35,342 nt of DNA. Origin: Belnapia arida (GTDB lineage: Bacteria > Pseudomonadota > Alphaproteobacteria > Acetobacterales > Acetobacteraceae). Position 1 is the first letter of the stretch. Every line of letters starts with the position of its first letter. Under the pieces are notes generated by a model that saw only the letters and a program-made list of their open reading frames with translations, searched no databases and was not told the DNA's origin. The position numbers were made by a program, and so were the translations under genes. The stretch is from contig NZ_JAETWB010000036.1 in NCBI RefSeq assembly GCF_016773205.1, positions 1 to 35,342 of the forward strand, given 5' to 3'. Positions 16,865 to 25,485 of this stretch are shown here, in pieces.

Positions 16865-18451
16865 ATGAATCTGCGCCGGATGGCCCGTGTACTCGCTCTT
16901 GCACCGCTTGTCCTATCGGCCGCGTTCAGCGACGTTAGAGCCGAAGAGCGCACCCTGCGCGTCTCCTTGAACACCGAACTGCAAGTGCTGGACCCGATCG
17001 TCACCACGATCAATGCAACCCGCGTCTTCTCCTACCTCGTCTACGACACGCTCTTCGCCATTGATGAGCAGGGGAATTACAAACCCCAAATGGTCGACCG
17101 CTACGAGGTGAGCGATGACCGGCTGACCTACACCTTCCACTTGCGCGACGGGCTGGAATGGAGCGATGGCAAGTTTGTGACGGCCGAGGATGCCGTGGCC
17201 TCGATCCGCCGTTGGGCCCAGCGTGAGGCGCTGGGTGTGCAGATTATGCGTGTGGCGGAAGGGCTGCGGGTGGTGGACCCTCGGAGCTTCGAGCTGAAGC
17301 TGCGCGAACCCTATGCCTACGTGATCGAGGCGTTGGGCAAGCCTGGCAACGTCATTCCCGTGATGATGCCTGCGCGACTGGCCAACTTGCCTGCGAATAC
17401 CGCTGTGCCAGAGGTGGTCGGCTCCGGCCCATTCCTGTTTGACCACACGAACTGGCGGCCAGGCGAGCGCGCCACTTTCCGCCGCAACCCCCGCTATCGC
17501 CCGCGCGCCGAGCCGGCGTCCGGTCTTGCTGGCGGCAAGGATGTGCATTTCGACCGCGTGGACCTCATCAGTATGCCGGACCAGGCGACACGCGTCGCAG
17601 CCCTTCAAGCGGGTGAGGTCGACTATCTTGAGATCATTCCGGCGGACTTCATCAGGCTGATGCGGCGGAACCGCAACGTCACCATCGCCAAACCGCGCGG
17701 CGCGGGGCAGATCATGTCGATCATTAGCCTCAACCACGCGCAGCCGCCCTTTGACAATGTCAGAATCCGTCGCGTCGCACAGATGGCGGTGAACCAGGCC
17801 GACATAATGGCCAGCCTTGGCCTGCCTGAGGACCTTTACCTCCGCGAATGCTACGCGCTCTACATGTGCAACACGGCGGGTGAGACGAATGCGGGAACAG
17901 AAATCTTCCGCAACGCTGGCGCTGAGCGAGCACGTGCTTTGCTGCGCGAGGCCGGCTACAAAAACGAGCCTGTTGTCTTCTTGCACTCCGAGAGCTCGGC
18001 CCTGCTTAACCCGATGGGGCTCGTCATGGTCGACCAGATGCGTAAAGCCGGTTTCAATGTGCAGTTAGCGACCTCGGATTACGCGACGGTGGCGCAGCGT
18101 CGGCTGAACCGTGGGCCGACAAGCAACGGCGGCTGGAGCATGGTGAACATCATTTGGAATGGCATTGACCTAGTCAACCCTCTCGCCAATCCGGGCGTCG
18201 CCTATAACTGCGCCGAACACTACTCGGGTTGGTATTGCGATCCGCGCCAAACGGATCTCCTCCGTCGCGCCGCCACGGCGCGGAGTGAGGAGGAGCGCGC
18301 ACGTCTAGCCAGGGAACTGCAGGCTGCCTTCCATGATAACGTCAACTATATCCTTGGCGGGCAGTTCTCGGCGCCCGCGGCCTACCGCTCCAACCTGCAG
18401 GGCGTGATCGAGTTTCCAATCCCGATTTTCTGGAACATGTCGCGCCGCTGA
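16865..18451 (+). CDS. ABC-transporter solute-binding protein, peptide/nickel type (SBP_bac_5)
   Basis: The ATG at 16865 is chosen over the in-frame ATG at 16841 because GAGAGG lies seven bases upstream and it begins a clean signal peptide (MNLRRMARVLALAPLVLSAA, cleavage near VRA-EE). The product has 528 residues. Family features are LRVSLNTELQVLDPIVTT at the mature N-terminus, LTYTFHLRDGLEWSDGKFVTA, and VGSGPFLFDHTNWRPGERAT. The C-terminal lobe includes NGGWSMVNIIWNGIDLVN. It is periplasmic and should capture a peptide-like or similar solute. No permease or ATPase gene accompanies it in the window, so it is an orphan here. It converges on a LysR gene. Confidence 0.9.
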   Translation: MNLRRMARVLALAPLVLSAAFSDVRAEERTLRVSLNTELQVLDPIVTTINATRVFSYLVYDTLFAIDEQGNYKPQMVDRYEVSDDRLTYTFHLRDGLEWSDGKFVTAEDAVASIRRWAQREALGVQIMRVAEGLRVVDPRSFELKLREPYAYVIEALGKPGNVIPVMMPARLANLPANTAVPEVVGSGPFLFDHTNWRPGERATFRRNPRYRPRAEPASGLAGGKDVHFDRVDLISMPDQATRVAALQAGEVDYLEIIPADFIRLMRRNRNVTIAKPRGAGQIMSIISLNHAQPPFDNVRIRRVAQMAVNQADIMASLGLPEDLYLRECYALYMCNTAGETNAGTEIFRNAGAERARALLREAGYKNEPVVFLHSESSALLNPMGLVMVDQMRKAGFNVQLATSDYATVAQRRLNRGPTSNGGWSMVNIIWNGIDLVNPLANPGVAYNCAEHYSGWYCDPRQTDLLRRAATARSEEERARLARELQAAFHDNVNYILGGQFSAPAAYRSNLQGVIEFPIPIFWNMSRR

Positions 18452-18467
18452 GGCGCAGCGCTGGGGT

Positions 18468-19418
18468 TCAGTGCTCGCGCTGTGCCTCGGTAACCAGCCA
18501 CTCGCGCAGCAGCGCGCTCGCCCGGACCCGCTCCGGCGCGGGCGTGGCATAGACAAGCCAGTCCGGTTCATCCGTCAGCGCCAGATCGAATAGCTTGATC
18601 AGACGCCCGGCGCGGAGATCCTCCGCAATCAGGTTAGCAAAGAACAGCATCACGCCCATACCGGAGATGGTCGCGATATAAGCCAAATTCATGTCCTCGA
18701 ACTTTATGCCCTGGCTTGGGTCAATCCCCGGCACTTTCGCAAGCCGCAGCCAGCGCCGCCAGTCCCCCTTGCGCTTGCGCGAGTGGATCAGGCTCAGTGG
18801 ATCCAGCTGCGCAGGATGTGAGATCGGGGCTCGGCCGGCGAGGTAGCGGGGACTGCACACCGGTACCAGCCGCCCGTCGAATAACCGTGTCGGCTCGGTC
18901 TTCGCTAAGGGTGCCGGGCCATGAGTAACCGCCACGTCGAAGCGCCGGGGCTCCAATGATGGGGGTGGACCGATCTCGGAACTGAGTTCCAGAGTGATCG
19001 ACGGGTGGCGCTCGATGAAGCGCGGTAGGCGCGGCACCAGCCAACGCATCGCGAGATTCGTTGAGGCATAGACGCGAAGGATCGCTGGATCGTTTGCAGA
19101 GAAGAGCATGCGCGTGTCGTCCTCGATCCGGCGGAACGCCTCGCCGATCGAGCGCAAATAAGCCTTGCCTTGAGGCGTCAGCACCACCTCGCGGTGCTGA
19201 CGCTCGAACAGGCGCGCACCGAGGAATTGCTCCAGGTGGCGGATCTGGTGGCTAATGGCGCCGGGGGTTACACCGAGTTCCTCGGCTGCCGTGGTGAAGC
19301 TTAGGCGGCGCCCGGCTGCCTCAAAGGCGCGGAGGCTGCGGAGTGGGGGCAGGCGTGTAACGATCGGTGCGGTCCTGCTGCGGCGGGGAGCAGAGAGACT
19401 AGCGGAAGTCGCACCCAT
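18468..19418 (-). CDS. LysR-family regulator, GcvA type
   Basis: The product has 316 residues. The HTH region reads PPLRSLRAFEAAGRRLSFTT, then AAEELGVTPGAISHQIRHLE, the diagnostic opening of the GcvA/AmpR branch. The effector domain follows, with PTRLFDGRLVPVCSPRYLAG and ISGMGVMLFFANLIAEDLRA. The ATG at 19418 is the first available, but the first 20 residues are low-complexity and the true start is uncertain. The gene converges on the solute-binding protein gene with only 16 bases between stops. It is the only intact regulator of the 12-19 kb cluster and is its likely controller, responding to a pathway metabolite. Confidence 0.88.
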   Translation of the reverse strand: MGATSASLSAPRRSRTAPIVTRLPPLRSLRAFEAAGRRLSFTTAAEELGVTPGAISHQIRHLEQFLGARLFERQHREVVLTPQGKAYLRSIGEAFRRIEDDTRMLFSANDPAILRVYASTNLAMRWLVPRLPRFIERHPSITLELSSEIGPPPSLEPRRFDVAVTHGPAPLAKTEPTRLFDGRLVPVCSPRYLAGRAPISHPAQLDPLSLIHSRKRKGDWRRWLRLAKVPGIDPSQGIKFEDMNLAYIATISGMGVMLFFANLIAEDLRAGRLIKLFDLALTDEPDWLVYATPAPERVRASALLREWLVTEAQREH

Positions 19419-19445
19419 TTCAGAAGCATCGTGCCGCCCGCGGCT

Positions 19446-19845
19446 CTAGGGGTTATCAAAGCTTGGTGTCGTACCCGCCGCAAGAGCGGCTGAGTGCCCC
19501 GCGAACATCGCGCTCCTGACTATTGCATCCCCATTCTTGCCCCTGTCGCCTTCTGGTGGGCGCGGATGTTCGTGCAGTCGATGAAGGCTAGGCCAAATGC
19601 GATCCTGCGCTGCCGCACCACCGCGAGCAGGCGCTCCCGAACACCCTTCTTGGACCAACGAATGATCGACTGTGTTGCCAGTCACCATGGACAGAACTCG
19701 GCGGAAGTGCTGCGCCATTTGGCACTATTCTGATGCCGCCAGAAGATCGCTGAGATGGTGCGCCGCAGCTCCTTCGGTGGCGTCTCCCGTGCGGCCGGAC
19801 CGTCTCGATCAGCGGCTCCCAGACCGCCCACGTCGCAGCGGACAA
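19446..19845 (-). mobile_element. IS5-type transposase, N-terminal half (decayed, inverted)
   Basis: Reading leftward from a TTG at 19843-19845 gives SAATWAVWEPLIETVRPHG, then LRRTISAIFW-like residues. After frameshifts come RWSKKGVRERLLAVV, RRIAFGLAFIDCTNIRAHQK and RSCGGYDTKL. This is the orfA part and the start of orfB of an IS5-group transposase (IDGTxxRAHQxxxGA pattern). At least two frame changes and stops break it. Similarity ends at about 19446, beside the LysR gene, without a recognisable terminal repeat. Confidence 0.65.
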
Positions 19846-20188
19846 GGCCCTACTGCAGCGCCTCCTGTCGGACGTGCTGGTTATGGCGGATTGCGCCTAC
19901 CACACCGATGCTGTTCGCAAGCAGATCCAGACCCAAGGCGTAGGGGCAAATGCTCCGTCCAAGCGCAATAGGCGTTGGAAGCACCGCTTCAGCCCAGTCC
20001 TACCGTGGCCGCAGCGCCATCGAGCCTCAGTTCGGCCGCCTCAAGAGTTTCCACTGCATCGCGCGCCGCTATGACTAAATTGCCACCAACTCCCTCGCCG
20101 CAGTCCACCGCGCCGCGGCCGTCAGCTACTGGTTATGAGTCCTGACCTAGGCTGATCTTCCATATCGCGCTTTATTCAACAACCGTAC
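19846..20188 (+). mobile_element. IS5-type transposase, C-terminal half plus right end
   Basis: Reading rightward gives LLQRLLSDVLVMADCAYHTD, AVRKQIQTQGV, RRWKHRFSPVL. With small frame changes come RNAIERxFGRLKxFxCIARRYD-like residues and AAVSYWL, ending at a TGA at 20136-20138. It holds the DDE-domain Asp (MADCAYHTD) and the RLKxFxxIAxRYD C-terminal signature. The right terminal sequence is at 20158-20184 (GGTTGTTGAATAAAGCG on the other strand), similar to IS903-group ends. It points in the opposite direction to the N-terminal half that abuts it at about 19845. Confidence 0.65.
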
Positions 20189-20344
20189 TGGATTCGATTT
20201 ATGCTCCTGCATGACGAGCGCCTCGCCGACGGATGCTGGATAACTGCTAATAGGGAAGAAACCCAAGCCATGACGGTACCCTTACAAATCGGGCCGTCCC
20301 GCTGCGCTACCCATGATGGACCCGCCGGTTAGGAGACCTGTGCG

Positions 20345-21493
20345 CTAACGACCCCGGGTGATCACCAGGCCAACTGACGTCGAGACATAACCCATCAACT
20401 GTAGTTTTAGATGTGGATTGTGGTTGTAGGGCGGCACGTCGACATAGGAATCCAGACTGTGCGTGTCGGGAGCAACACTAAATTGTTCGACCTTATGTCC
20501 GCGATGCGTCATTTCATTTAGAAACTCTTCGATGTCGCGGTGGCGGTAGATTACACATGAGCCATCCTCAATCGTTTTGTCGTTGCTGCTCATGTTCAGT
20601 TCGGTTGTGTGGCATGCTACGCCACCAAGCTTCAGTGTTTTCTCAACACTGTTTGCAATGAAATCTAGTCCTTTCTGTAAACTGCCGAGATGCTCGAGAC
20701 AGCACGAAGACCAACAGAAATCGTATTCGGAGAAATGCTCATCAATCGCATTCATATCGCATGGGGCGTAGGTGACGTGCTTCTCGAACTGCCCACGGCT
20801 GACGATGTCGGGTTGGTAGAGATCGTTTAGGTTATTCGCAAACTGGCTAGTGCTTTGCCAGCCAGCGGACACGCCGATCTCCGGCGGAGCATCAGTAGCT
20901 AAAACATTGACGCCAAGGCTTGCAAACAAAGAAGGCAGCGCCTCTGTACCGACACCGAAGCCAATGCCGCGCATTCCGGGTTTCAGCACGCCATGCTTAC
21001 GAAGCTGATGGACAAGATACACCCACTCCCAAACCTTACGATGAAACTGAGGAGGCCTTTTCAGTTCCGAGCATATTGTTTTGAAATCTACATGAGTAAA
21101 ATCTCTAACGGAACAAGTGCTGTGAGCCATGAAAGGCCCTGTCATTACAGGATGAATATCTAAATTCGGGACATGTAACCGCTGAAGTATTTCCGCGCTG
21201 ATGTCCATTTTCGACGGCGAAAGCAAATTCGATAAAACTTCATTTGTATGGTTTAATTCTAGTTTTAGCGCATTATAATCGCGCTGCAGCTGAGACATTT
21301 TTTCTTGTGAAGCTTCAATCTCGTCGCGGGTGTTTTCTTCAGTTAAAATCTTTATGGCTTCTCTGGCGGCCGACAGCTCCTGCCTTAAATCCAGTAGCTC
21401 TGATCTACTTGAATAATCACTGATTTTTAGTCGGCTCTTCATTGAGGCGGTAAGTCTATCAGCCACGAAAGAATTCCAGATATATCGCAGCAA
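20345..21493 (-). CDS. SAM-dependent methyltransferase with N-terminal coiled coil
   Basis: The product has 382 residues. Residues about 25-90 are rich in charged heptads (LLDLRQELSAAREAIKILTE, EIEASQEKMSQLQRDYNALK) and should form a coiled coil. A class I methyltransferase domain follows, with motif I GIGFGVGTEALPSLFASLGV near residue 177 and the acidic VLATDAPPE end of strand beta2. Later, YDFCWSSCCLEHLG matches motif IV. There is no transmembrane segment. Composition is clearly richer in A+T than the catabolic genes to the left. The gene sits in an island with glycosyltransferases and an acyltransferase, so methylation of a surface glycan is a reasonable guess. The substrate is not shown. 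Confidence 0.8.
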   Translation of the reverse strand: MLRYIWNSFVADRLTASMKSRLKISDYSSRSELLDLRQELSAAREAIKILTEENTRDEIEASQEKMSQLQRDYNALKLELNHTNEVLSNLLSPSKMDISAEILQRLHVPNLDIHPVMTGPFMAHSTCSVRDFTHVDFKTICSELKRPPQFHRKVWEWVYLVHQLRKHGVLKPGMRGIGFGVGTEALPSLFASLGVNVLATDAPPEIGVSAGWQSTSQFANNLNDLYQPDIVSRGQFEKHVTYAPCDMNAIDEHFSEYDFCWSSCCLEHLGSLQKGLDFIANSVEKTLKLGGVACHTTELNMSSNDKTIEDGSCVIYRHRDIEEFLNEMTHRGHKVEQFSVAPDTHSLDSYVDVPPYNHNPHLKLQLMGYVSTSVGLVITRGR

Positions 21494-21564
21494 GATAAGT
21501 CCTCACAACTTCTGTAGTTAGAACACCACAGGATGGGCTCACCAGCAATGTAGCTTACAGCATA

Positions 21565-21680
21565 AACGCGGTTCCGAATGCTCTCATGCGTGATGCTGAT
21601 GCTCCGCTCGGCCATGATGAGCTCGGTATCGCATAAGCTTAGGCTGAGTAGTTGATAGAGCCAAAGCAGTGGACTGCCTC
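21565..21680 (-). mobile_element. Fragment of an IS6-like transposase
   Basis: On the reverse strand one frame reads LYQLLSLSLCDTELIMAERS followed by ISITHESIRNRV. This matches the helix-turn-helix segment of IS6/IS26-type transposases (FxLSxRDVExxxAERGIxVxxExIRxW). Neither end of the gene and no DDE residues are present. It is a short scrap between the methyltransferase gene and other remnants. Confidence 0.45.
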
Positions 21681-21964
21681 AGTCGTCTTCGTCCTCAGCT
21701 TGTGTCCCTGGCAAGCTACACGCATAAGGGGGGAATGGCCTAGCGATGCCGCGCTCCAGAAAGCTAGGGTTGAGGTCCTGCGGAGTGCCGCAGTTGATGG
21801 CCATGCCGCCGCCAGGGCCGATGGAGAGGCCGCCGCCACGTATGGCGACCTGTGGCTGCCGCGGAGCCCAGCCGGCCGGGCTCTGAAGGCGCTGCCGCCT
21901 TCCTGCCGCATCTTGGCGAGATCTTAGCGGCGGCTGGCACGACGCTACCCCCGAATGCCGTCCG

Positions 21965-22262
21965 CTACAGGCCATCCAGCCAGTGCACACGGTCAGCCGG
22001 CAGCCGCGCCGACACCCCCTGCCCGTGCAGCCACTGGCGGAGCCGCTCGAGCCGAACGCGGTCTTGCAACGTCAACGTCGGCCGGCCGGCCAGCAGGGCT
22101 ATCTGCTTCCGGGCGGTGCGCGGCGCCAGGTTGGCGAAGGTGAAGGCCCGGGGCCGCCTGCCGCTTCGCCTTACCGGACACCAACGCCGCGAGGTCGTGC
22201 CAGTCCATGCCGCCGCGCTGCAGGGTCAGGCCAATCGCTGACATCCAATGCGCCAGTGGCAC
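21965..22262 (-). pseudogene. Frameshifted conserved hypothetical gene
   Basis: From 22262 the reverse strand reads MPLAHWMSAIGLTLQRGGMD and WHDLAALVSGKAKR. After one frameshift it continues as TFANLAPRTARKQIALLAGR, PTLTLQDRVRLERLRQWLHG and ADRVHWLDGL, to a TAG at 21965-21967. Rejoined, it would be a helical protein of about 98 residues. I do not recognise the family. Its GC-rich codon use matches the catabolic regions rather than the A+T-rich island. Confidence 0.5.
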
Positions 22263-22535
22263 GGAGAATGCCGGGGGCGCGGAGCCAACGCGACCGCCAT
22301 ATCCGGCTCATCACCAAGAAGGGCCGCATAGCTTGGCAGAAGACGACCGGCTACAGCCGGTGCAGGCTCGCGGGAACCGCAGTCGGCAGATACAAGGCGA
22401 TCATCGACCTGAAGCTGCGTGCCCGCAGCTTGCCTGCTCAGCAGGCCGAAGTCGCCAAGGCCGTCGAGGTGCTCAACCGCATGATCCGGGCTGCGAAGCC
22501 GGTTTCCGCTCGCGCCACCTGATATCCTGGACCGG
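22263..22535 (+). mobile_element. C-terminal fragment of an IS5-family transposase
   Basis: The forward strand reads RDRHIRLITKKGRIAWQKTT, then GYSRCRLAGTAVGRYKAIID, then a VLNRMIRAAKPVS ending before a TGA at 22520-22522. This is the C-terminal part of IS5-type transposases (RMAWQxxxGYxxRxxAExxxxRYKxIIGxxLRAR pattern, VLNRM tail). It contains the terminal Glu/Lys region but not the first two acidic residues. No start or left end is present. Confidence 0.6.
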
Positions 22536-22670
22536 GTAGGCAAGTCCTGTCTGCTCACCCGCATCCGTGCACCAACGCCGAACGCTGGAACGAGGCGTCC
22601 TATCCTGCTCGGGCACCACCGCCGGCGGCCCAGCCTCGAGCGCTGCCGCATTCTCCGCCTCGTCCATGAT

Positions 22671-22832
22671 CCCCCTGCCCGCCCCGGTCAGATCCGAAAT
22701 CTGGCGGTTATCCGGAATTGCGGCAAGCTCTACATCACTTGCGGTAAGGGAGGCTTACCACAAGTGATGCAGGGCTTGCCGCAATCGCGGATAACCGCCA
22801 GAATCCAGGCGTGACCGGGGGCGGGCAGGGGC
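22671..22832. repeat. Long imperfect palindrome (about 75-bp arms)
   Basis: Left arm 22671-22748 and right arm 22754-22832 are inverted copies separated by 5 bases. In the inner 48 bases (CTGGCGGTTATCC to GGTAAG on each arm) 43 positions match. The outer part continues with CCCCTGCCCGCCCC and small indels. It could be two copies of one insertion-sequence end meeting head to head, or a palindromic repeat used as a target by the adjacent IS110-type element. As RNA it would form one very long hairpin. Confidence 0.7.
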
Positions 22833-22904
22833 CTTGCCTAAGCCGGGGCGGCGGCCCCGGCCTCGCCCAAGCCTATGTGCGGGAGGCGCTCGCGCCGGAG
22901 ACGC

Positions 22905-23284
22905 TGCGGGCCGAGCCCGCGGCCGTCGCCGCCTACCTCGCCTCCCTCCGACGACCCGGAGCGGTTCAAGCACGCACGTGATGTCGAACCCTATCTCGGG
23001 TTGACGCCGACCCGCTACCAATCCCGCGAAACCGACCGGCATGGCCGCATCTCGAAGTGCGGCGATGCCTTCACCCGCACCTACCTATACGAGGCCGCCA
23101 ACGTGCTGCTGACCAGGTGCAGCGGTTCTCGCCGCTGAAGGCCTGGGGCACCCGCCTGGTGCAGCGCATCGGCGCCAAGAAGGCGCGGGTCGCGGTTGCG
23201 CGCAAGATCGCCGTCATTCTCCGCTGCATCTGGACCGACGGCACCGAGTTCTGGTGGACACGCGAGGAGGCCAAGATGGTCTGA
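22905..23284 (+). mobile_element. IS110-family transposase, C-terminal fragment with a frameshift
   Basis: The product reads [40 protein letters not shown] and [15 protein letters not shown]. Loss of one base near 23116 changes the frame, after which it continues [31 protein letters not shown] and ends [16 protein letters not shown]. This is the Transposase_20 (tnpB-like, serine-containing) half of IS110-family recombinases. The N-terminal DEDD RuvC-like half is missing. The following 250 bases resemble the non-coding tail of such elements but hold no intact end. Confidence 0.75.
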
Positions 23285-23793
23285 CCCGCATTCCACCACC
23301 CAGGCTCCGCTCCGGCGGAGAGGCTGTCTCTGCCGGGACGGTGGGTGGCGGCGACCGCGCAGAGACCGTTGGCCGGTCTGGCATGCCACGCCTGATCAGG
23401 CCGCCTCAAACATCGCGGCGCCCCACCCCTGACCCCCATCATGGGGCGGATCACACCAACCCCGGAGAGAACCATGACCTCGGCAGCGGCCAGCCTTCAC
23501 ACCGGCGCTTGACCCAAAAGCCCCGTTTAGAGAACGGGCTCTGAAGACTAACTAAGATGTATCCAAAGTCCAGCAGTGCGGGCGCCCGCAATTGAGACTA
23601 CTGATGAACTATTATAGCTTCGAGTTAAAATATAATGTAAGTTTTGAGCAAACTCTCTCATAGTCAAACAAATATCTTCCTGTCTTGCTGTTTTTTCATT
23701 ACGGCCAAGGAGGCTGAAATTGTTCAGCCACCTCGACGTTCAAAGCAATCGCTTGGCCTGAGACGTATTTAATTACCCTTCAAATCGTTTTAA
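23285..23793. other. Non-coding region: IS tail, then A+T-rich DNA
   Basis: About 500 bases without a gene. The first half is GC-rich and probably belongs to the IS110 remnant; the second half (from about 23570) is A+T-rich and leads into the glycosyltransferase gene end. No RNA gene was recognised. Confidence 0.35.
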
Positions 23794-25413
23794 TTAGTTA
23801 GTACTGGCCACGCTCTTACACGCTGCTGCTACGGAGATGCAGTTTGCCCCTTGGGTATTTTGCGTTCTTTCAAATACTTCGACATAATGTCCGCGAAAAT
23901 CTCGCCAAATTACACCGGTACTACGCCAGAAAGGGTACTCGCGAAGCGCGTTGGATGCGTCTTGTATTTGCTTAATTCCATCGCGGTCACCAATTCCTAT
24001 TAAAAGCGCTTTATCGAAGCCAGCTGCTCGATGTGGAGTCGTTGACGCATTTAGATGACCCATCATCAAAATAGGTTGTTGCCTTGGGACTTCCTGCAAA
24101 ATGCTTCCCATGATTCCAACACCATCATTTCCAGCTGGGACTAGTAGCACAGTGTCCGAACCGAAGTACGGTGATGCAGCATCAAGAGCCGCACGAAAAG
24201 GTTGTTGAGTTTTTGGGTGAACCATCATTCCCAAGGCGCCCGCTGCCTCGACGACTAAAACTAGAGTAAACCAAGCGGACGTAACTTGAGGTAGATTTCG
24301 GTACAGAACTGATGCGGTTGAAACAAAGAGCCCTGCAGCGAAGGGAACAGAAAAGGCTACATATCTTAGTTCAGCCGGTGAGTTGCCAAAGATAACCCCA
24401 AGACCCATCAGGCCTAAGGAAGGAGCGAGTAACCCTGACAGCCATAGCCACCGCATCGGCCCAAGTTTGCGCCACGCAACTACAACCATAGCAGTAGACA
24501 TGAGAAGCAGCGCCCCTAACGCAACCTCCACCGGCGCCCGCGCTCCGCTACTAACGTAAAGTGGTAGCCCGCCAAATAGGCTGGCGGCATTTAATTGAAT
24601 CAGTTTTATTACTATGGAAAATAACTCGAAAGGCTCAAACTGCCCGACACGCGCACTTTTTTGAGCAATGAAGAAATAGAGATTAGCTGCAGTTGCAAGA
24701 GCAAAGGGTAGTCCAGCGCAAGCCGCGCTAATTATCTTCCGAGGGGTATTAAAAATTAGCCAAATTAGCACTGCTGCCACCGGAAAAACAGCGAGGTAGT
24801 TCGTAAGGGTGGCAAACCCGCCACAAAGTCCGGCAACAGCTACCCATGCGCTCAGAAATTTCCACGATCTCGTCCTGACTCGATAAGCTTCGACTGCGGC
24901 AAGGACTGTGAACGCCACGAACAGATGCGCGAGTGCAAACCCGCGAGCTATATGACCAGAATAGCCAAAGCCGTACGCGAGCGTAACCGCAAGGCCCAGT
25001 GCTATCGGAGAGAATCCCATTCTCCATATAGTGAAAATCCAGGTTATTACAGCTAATGCCGAACATATTACGCTGAAACTGCGAAGTATTACTATATTAT
25101 CGCCCAATAATTCTCGCCAAATTGAAAGAAACATAAAATACAAAGGTGGATGTACATCTGTATTGCGAAGGTTATTTACTACTGTTCCTAGACTGGAGTG
25201 CGAAACAAACGTATTTTTAACTTCCTCAGCCACAAAAGGGCTTTCCGGCCAAGATGGTCTAGCAACGTGCCCTGTTACGAAAACGGAGTAATTCTCGTCA
25301 TACTCCACACTTCGGTTAATTGCCGAACCCATAAGTATGAAAACACTCAGTGTCATCAAGAATACGCTAGATTTGTAAGGAAATGTACGGCGGGCCCTAA
25401 GGAGCTTCATCAT
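23794..25413 (-). CDS. GT-C membrane glycosyltransferase (ArnT/PMT-like, GT39 type)
   Basis: The product has 539 residues with roughly ten hydrophobic segments (for example SVFLMTLSVFILMGSA near residue 16 and VEVALGALLLMSTAMVVV). The first periplasmic loop has the acidic YDENYSVF motif and the later DVHPPLYFMF motif, both typical of GT-C enzymes that use polyprenyl-phosphate sugars. The last 130 residues form a soluble periplasmic tail. It should transfer a sugar to a surface glycan or lipid on the outer face of the inner membrane. It is divergent from the GtrB-like gene with a 72-bp gap. Such a pairing is typical: GtrB makes the lipid-linked sugar and the GT-C enzyme transfers it. Confidence 0.82.
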   Translation of the reverse strand: MMKLLRARRTFPYKSSVFLMTLSVFILMGSAINRSVEYDENYSVFVTGHVARPSWPESPFVAEEVKNTFVSHSSLGTVVNNLRNTDVHPPLYFMFLSIWRELLGDNIVILRSFSVICSALAVITWIFTIWRMGFSPIALGLAVTLAYGFGYSGHIARGFALAHLFVAFTVLAAVEAYRVRTRSWKFLSAWVAVAGLCGGFATLTNYLAVFPVAAVLIWLIFNTPRKIISAACAGLPFALATAANLYFFIAQKSARVGQFEPFELFSIVIKLIQLNAASLFGGLPLYVSSGARAPVEVALGALLLMSTAMVVVAWRKLGPMRWLWLSGLLAPSLGLMGLGVIFGNSPAELRYVAFSVPFAAGLFVSTASVLYRNLPQVTSAWFTLVLVVEAAGALGMMVHPKTQQPFRAALDAASPYFGSDTVLLVPAGNDGVGIMGSILQEVPRQQPILMMGHLNASTTPHRAAGFDKALLIGIGDRDGIKQIQDASNALREYPFWRSTGVIWRDFRGHYVEVFERTQNTQGANCISVAAACKSVASTN

Positions 25414-25485
25414 GAGTTTGTGTCTTTTCGCAGCAAGATTGTTGTGAAACCATTAATATACCGCAACGCTAAGGATCCCTCATCA

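Noticed and set aside
22755-23042. 95-residue reverse frame opposite the IS110 fragment
   Set aside because: Arg/Gly-rich low-complexity product antisense to recognisable transposase sequence.
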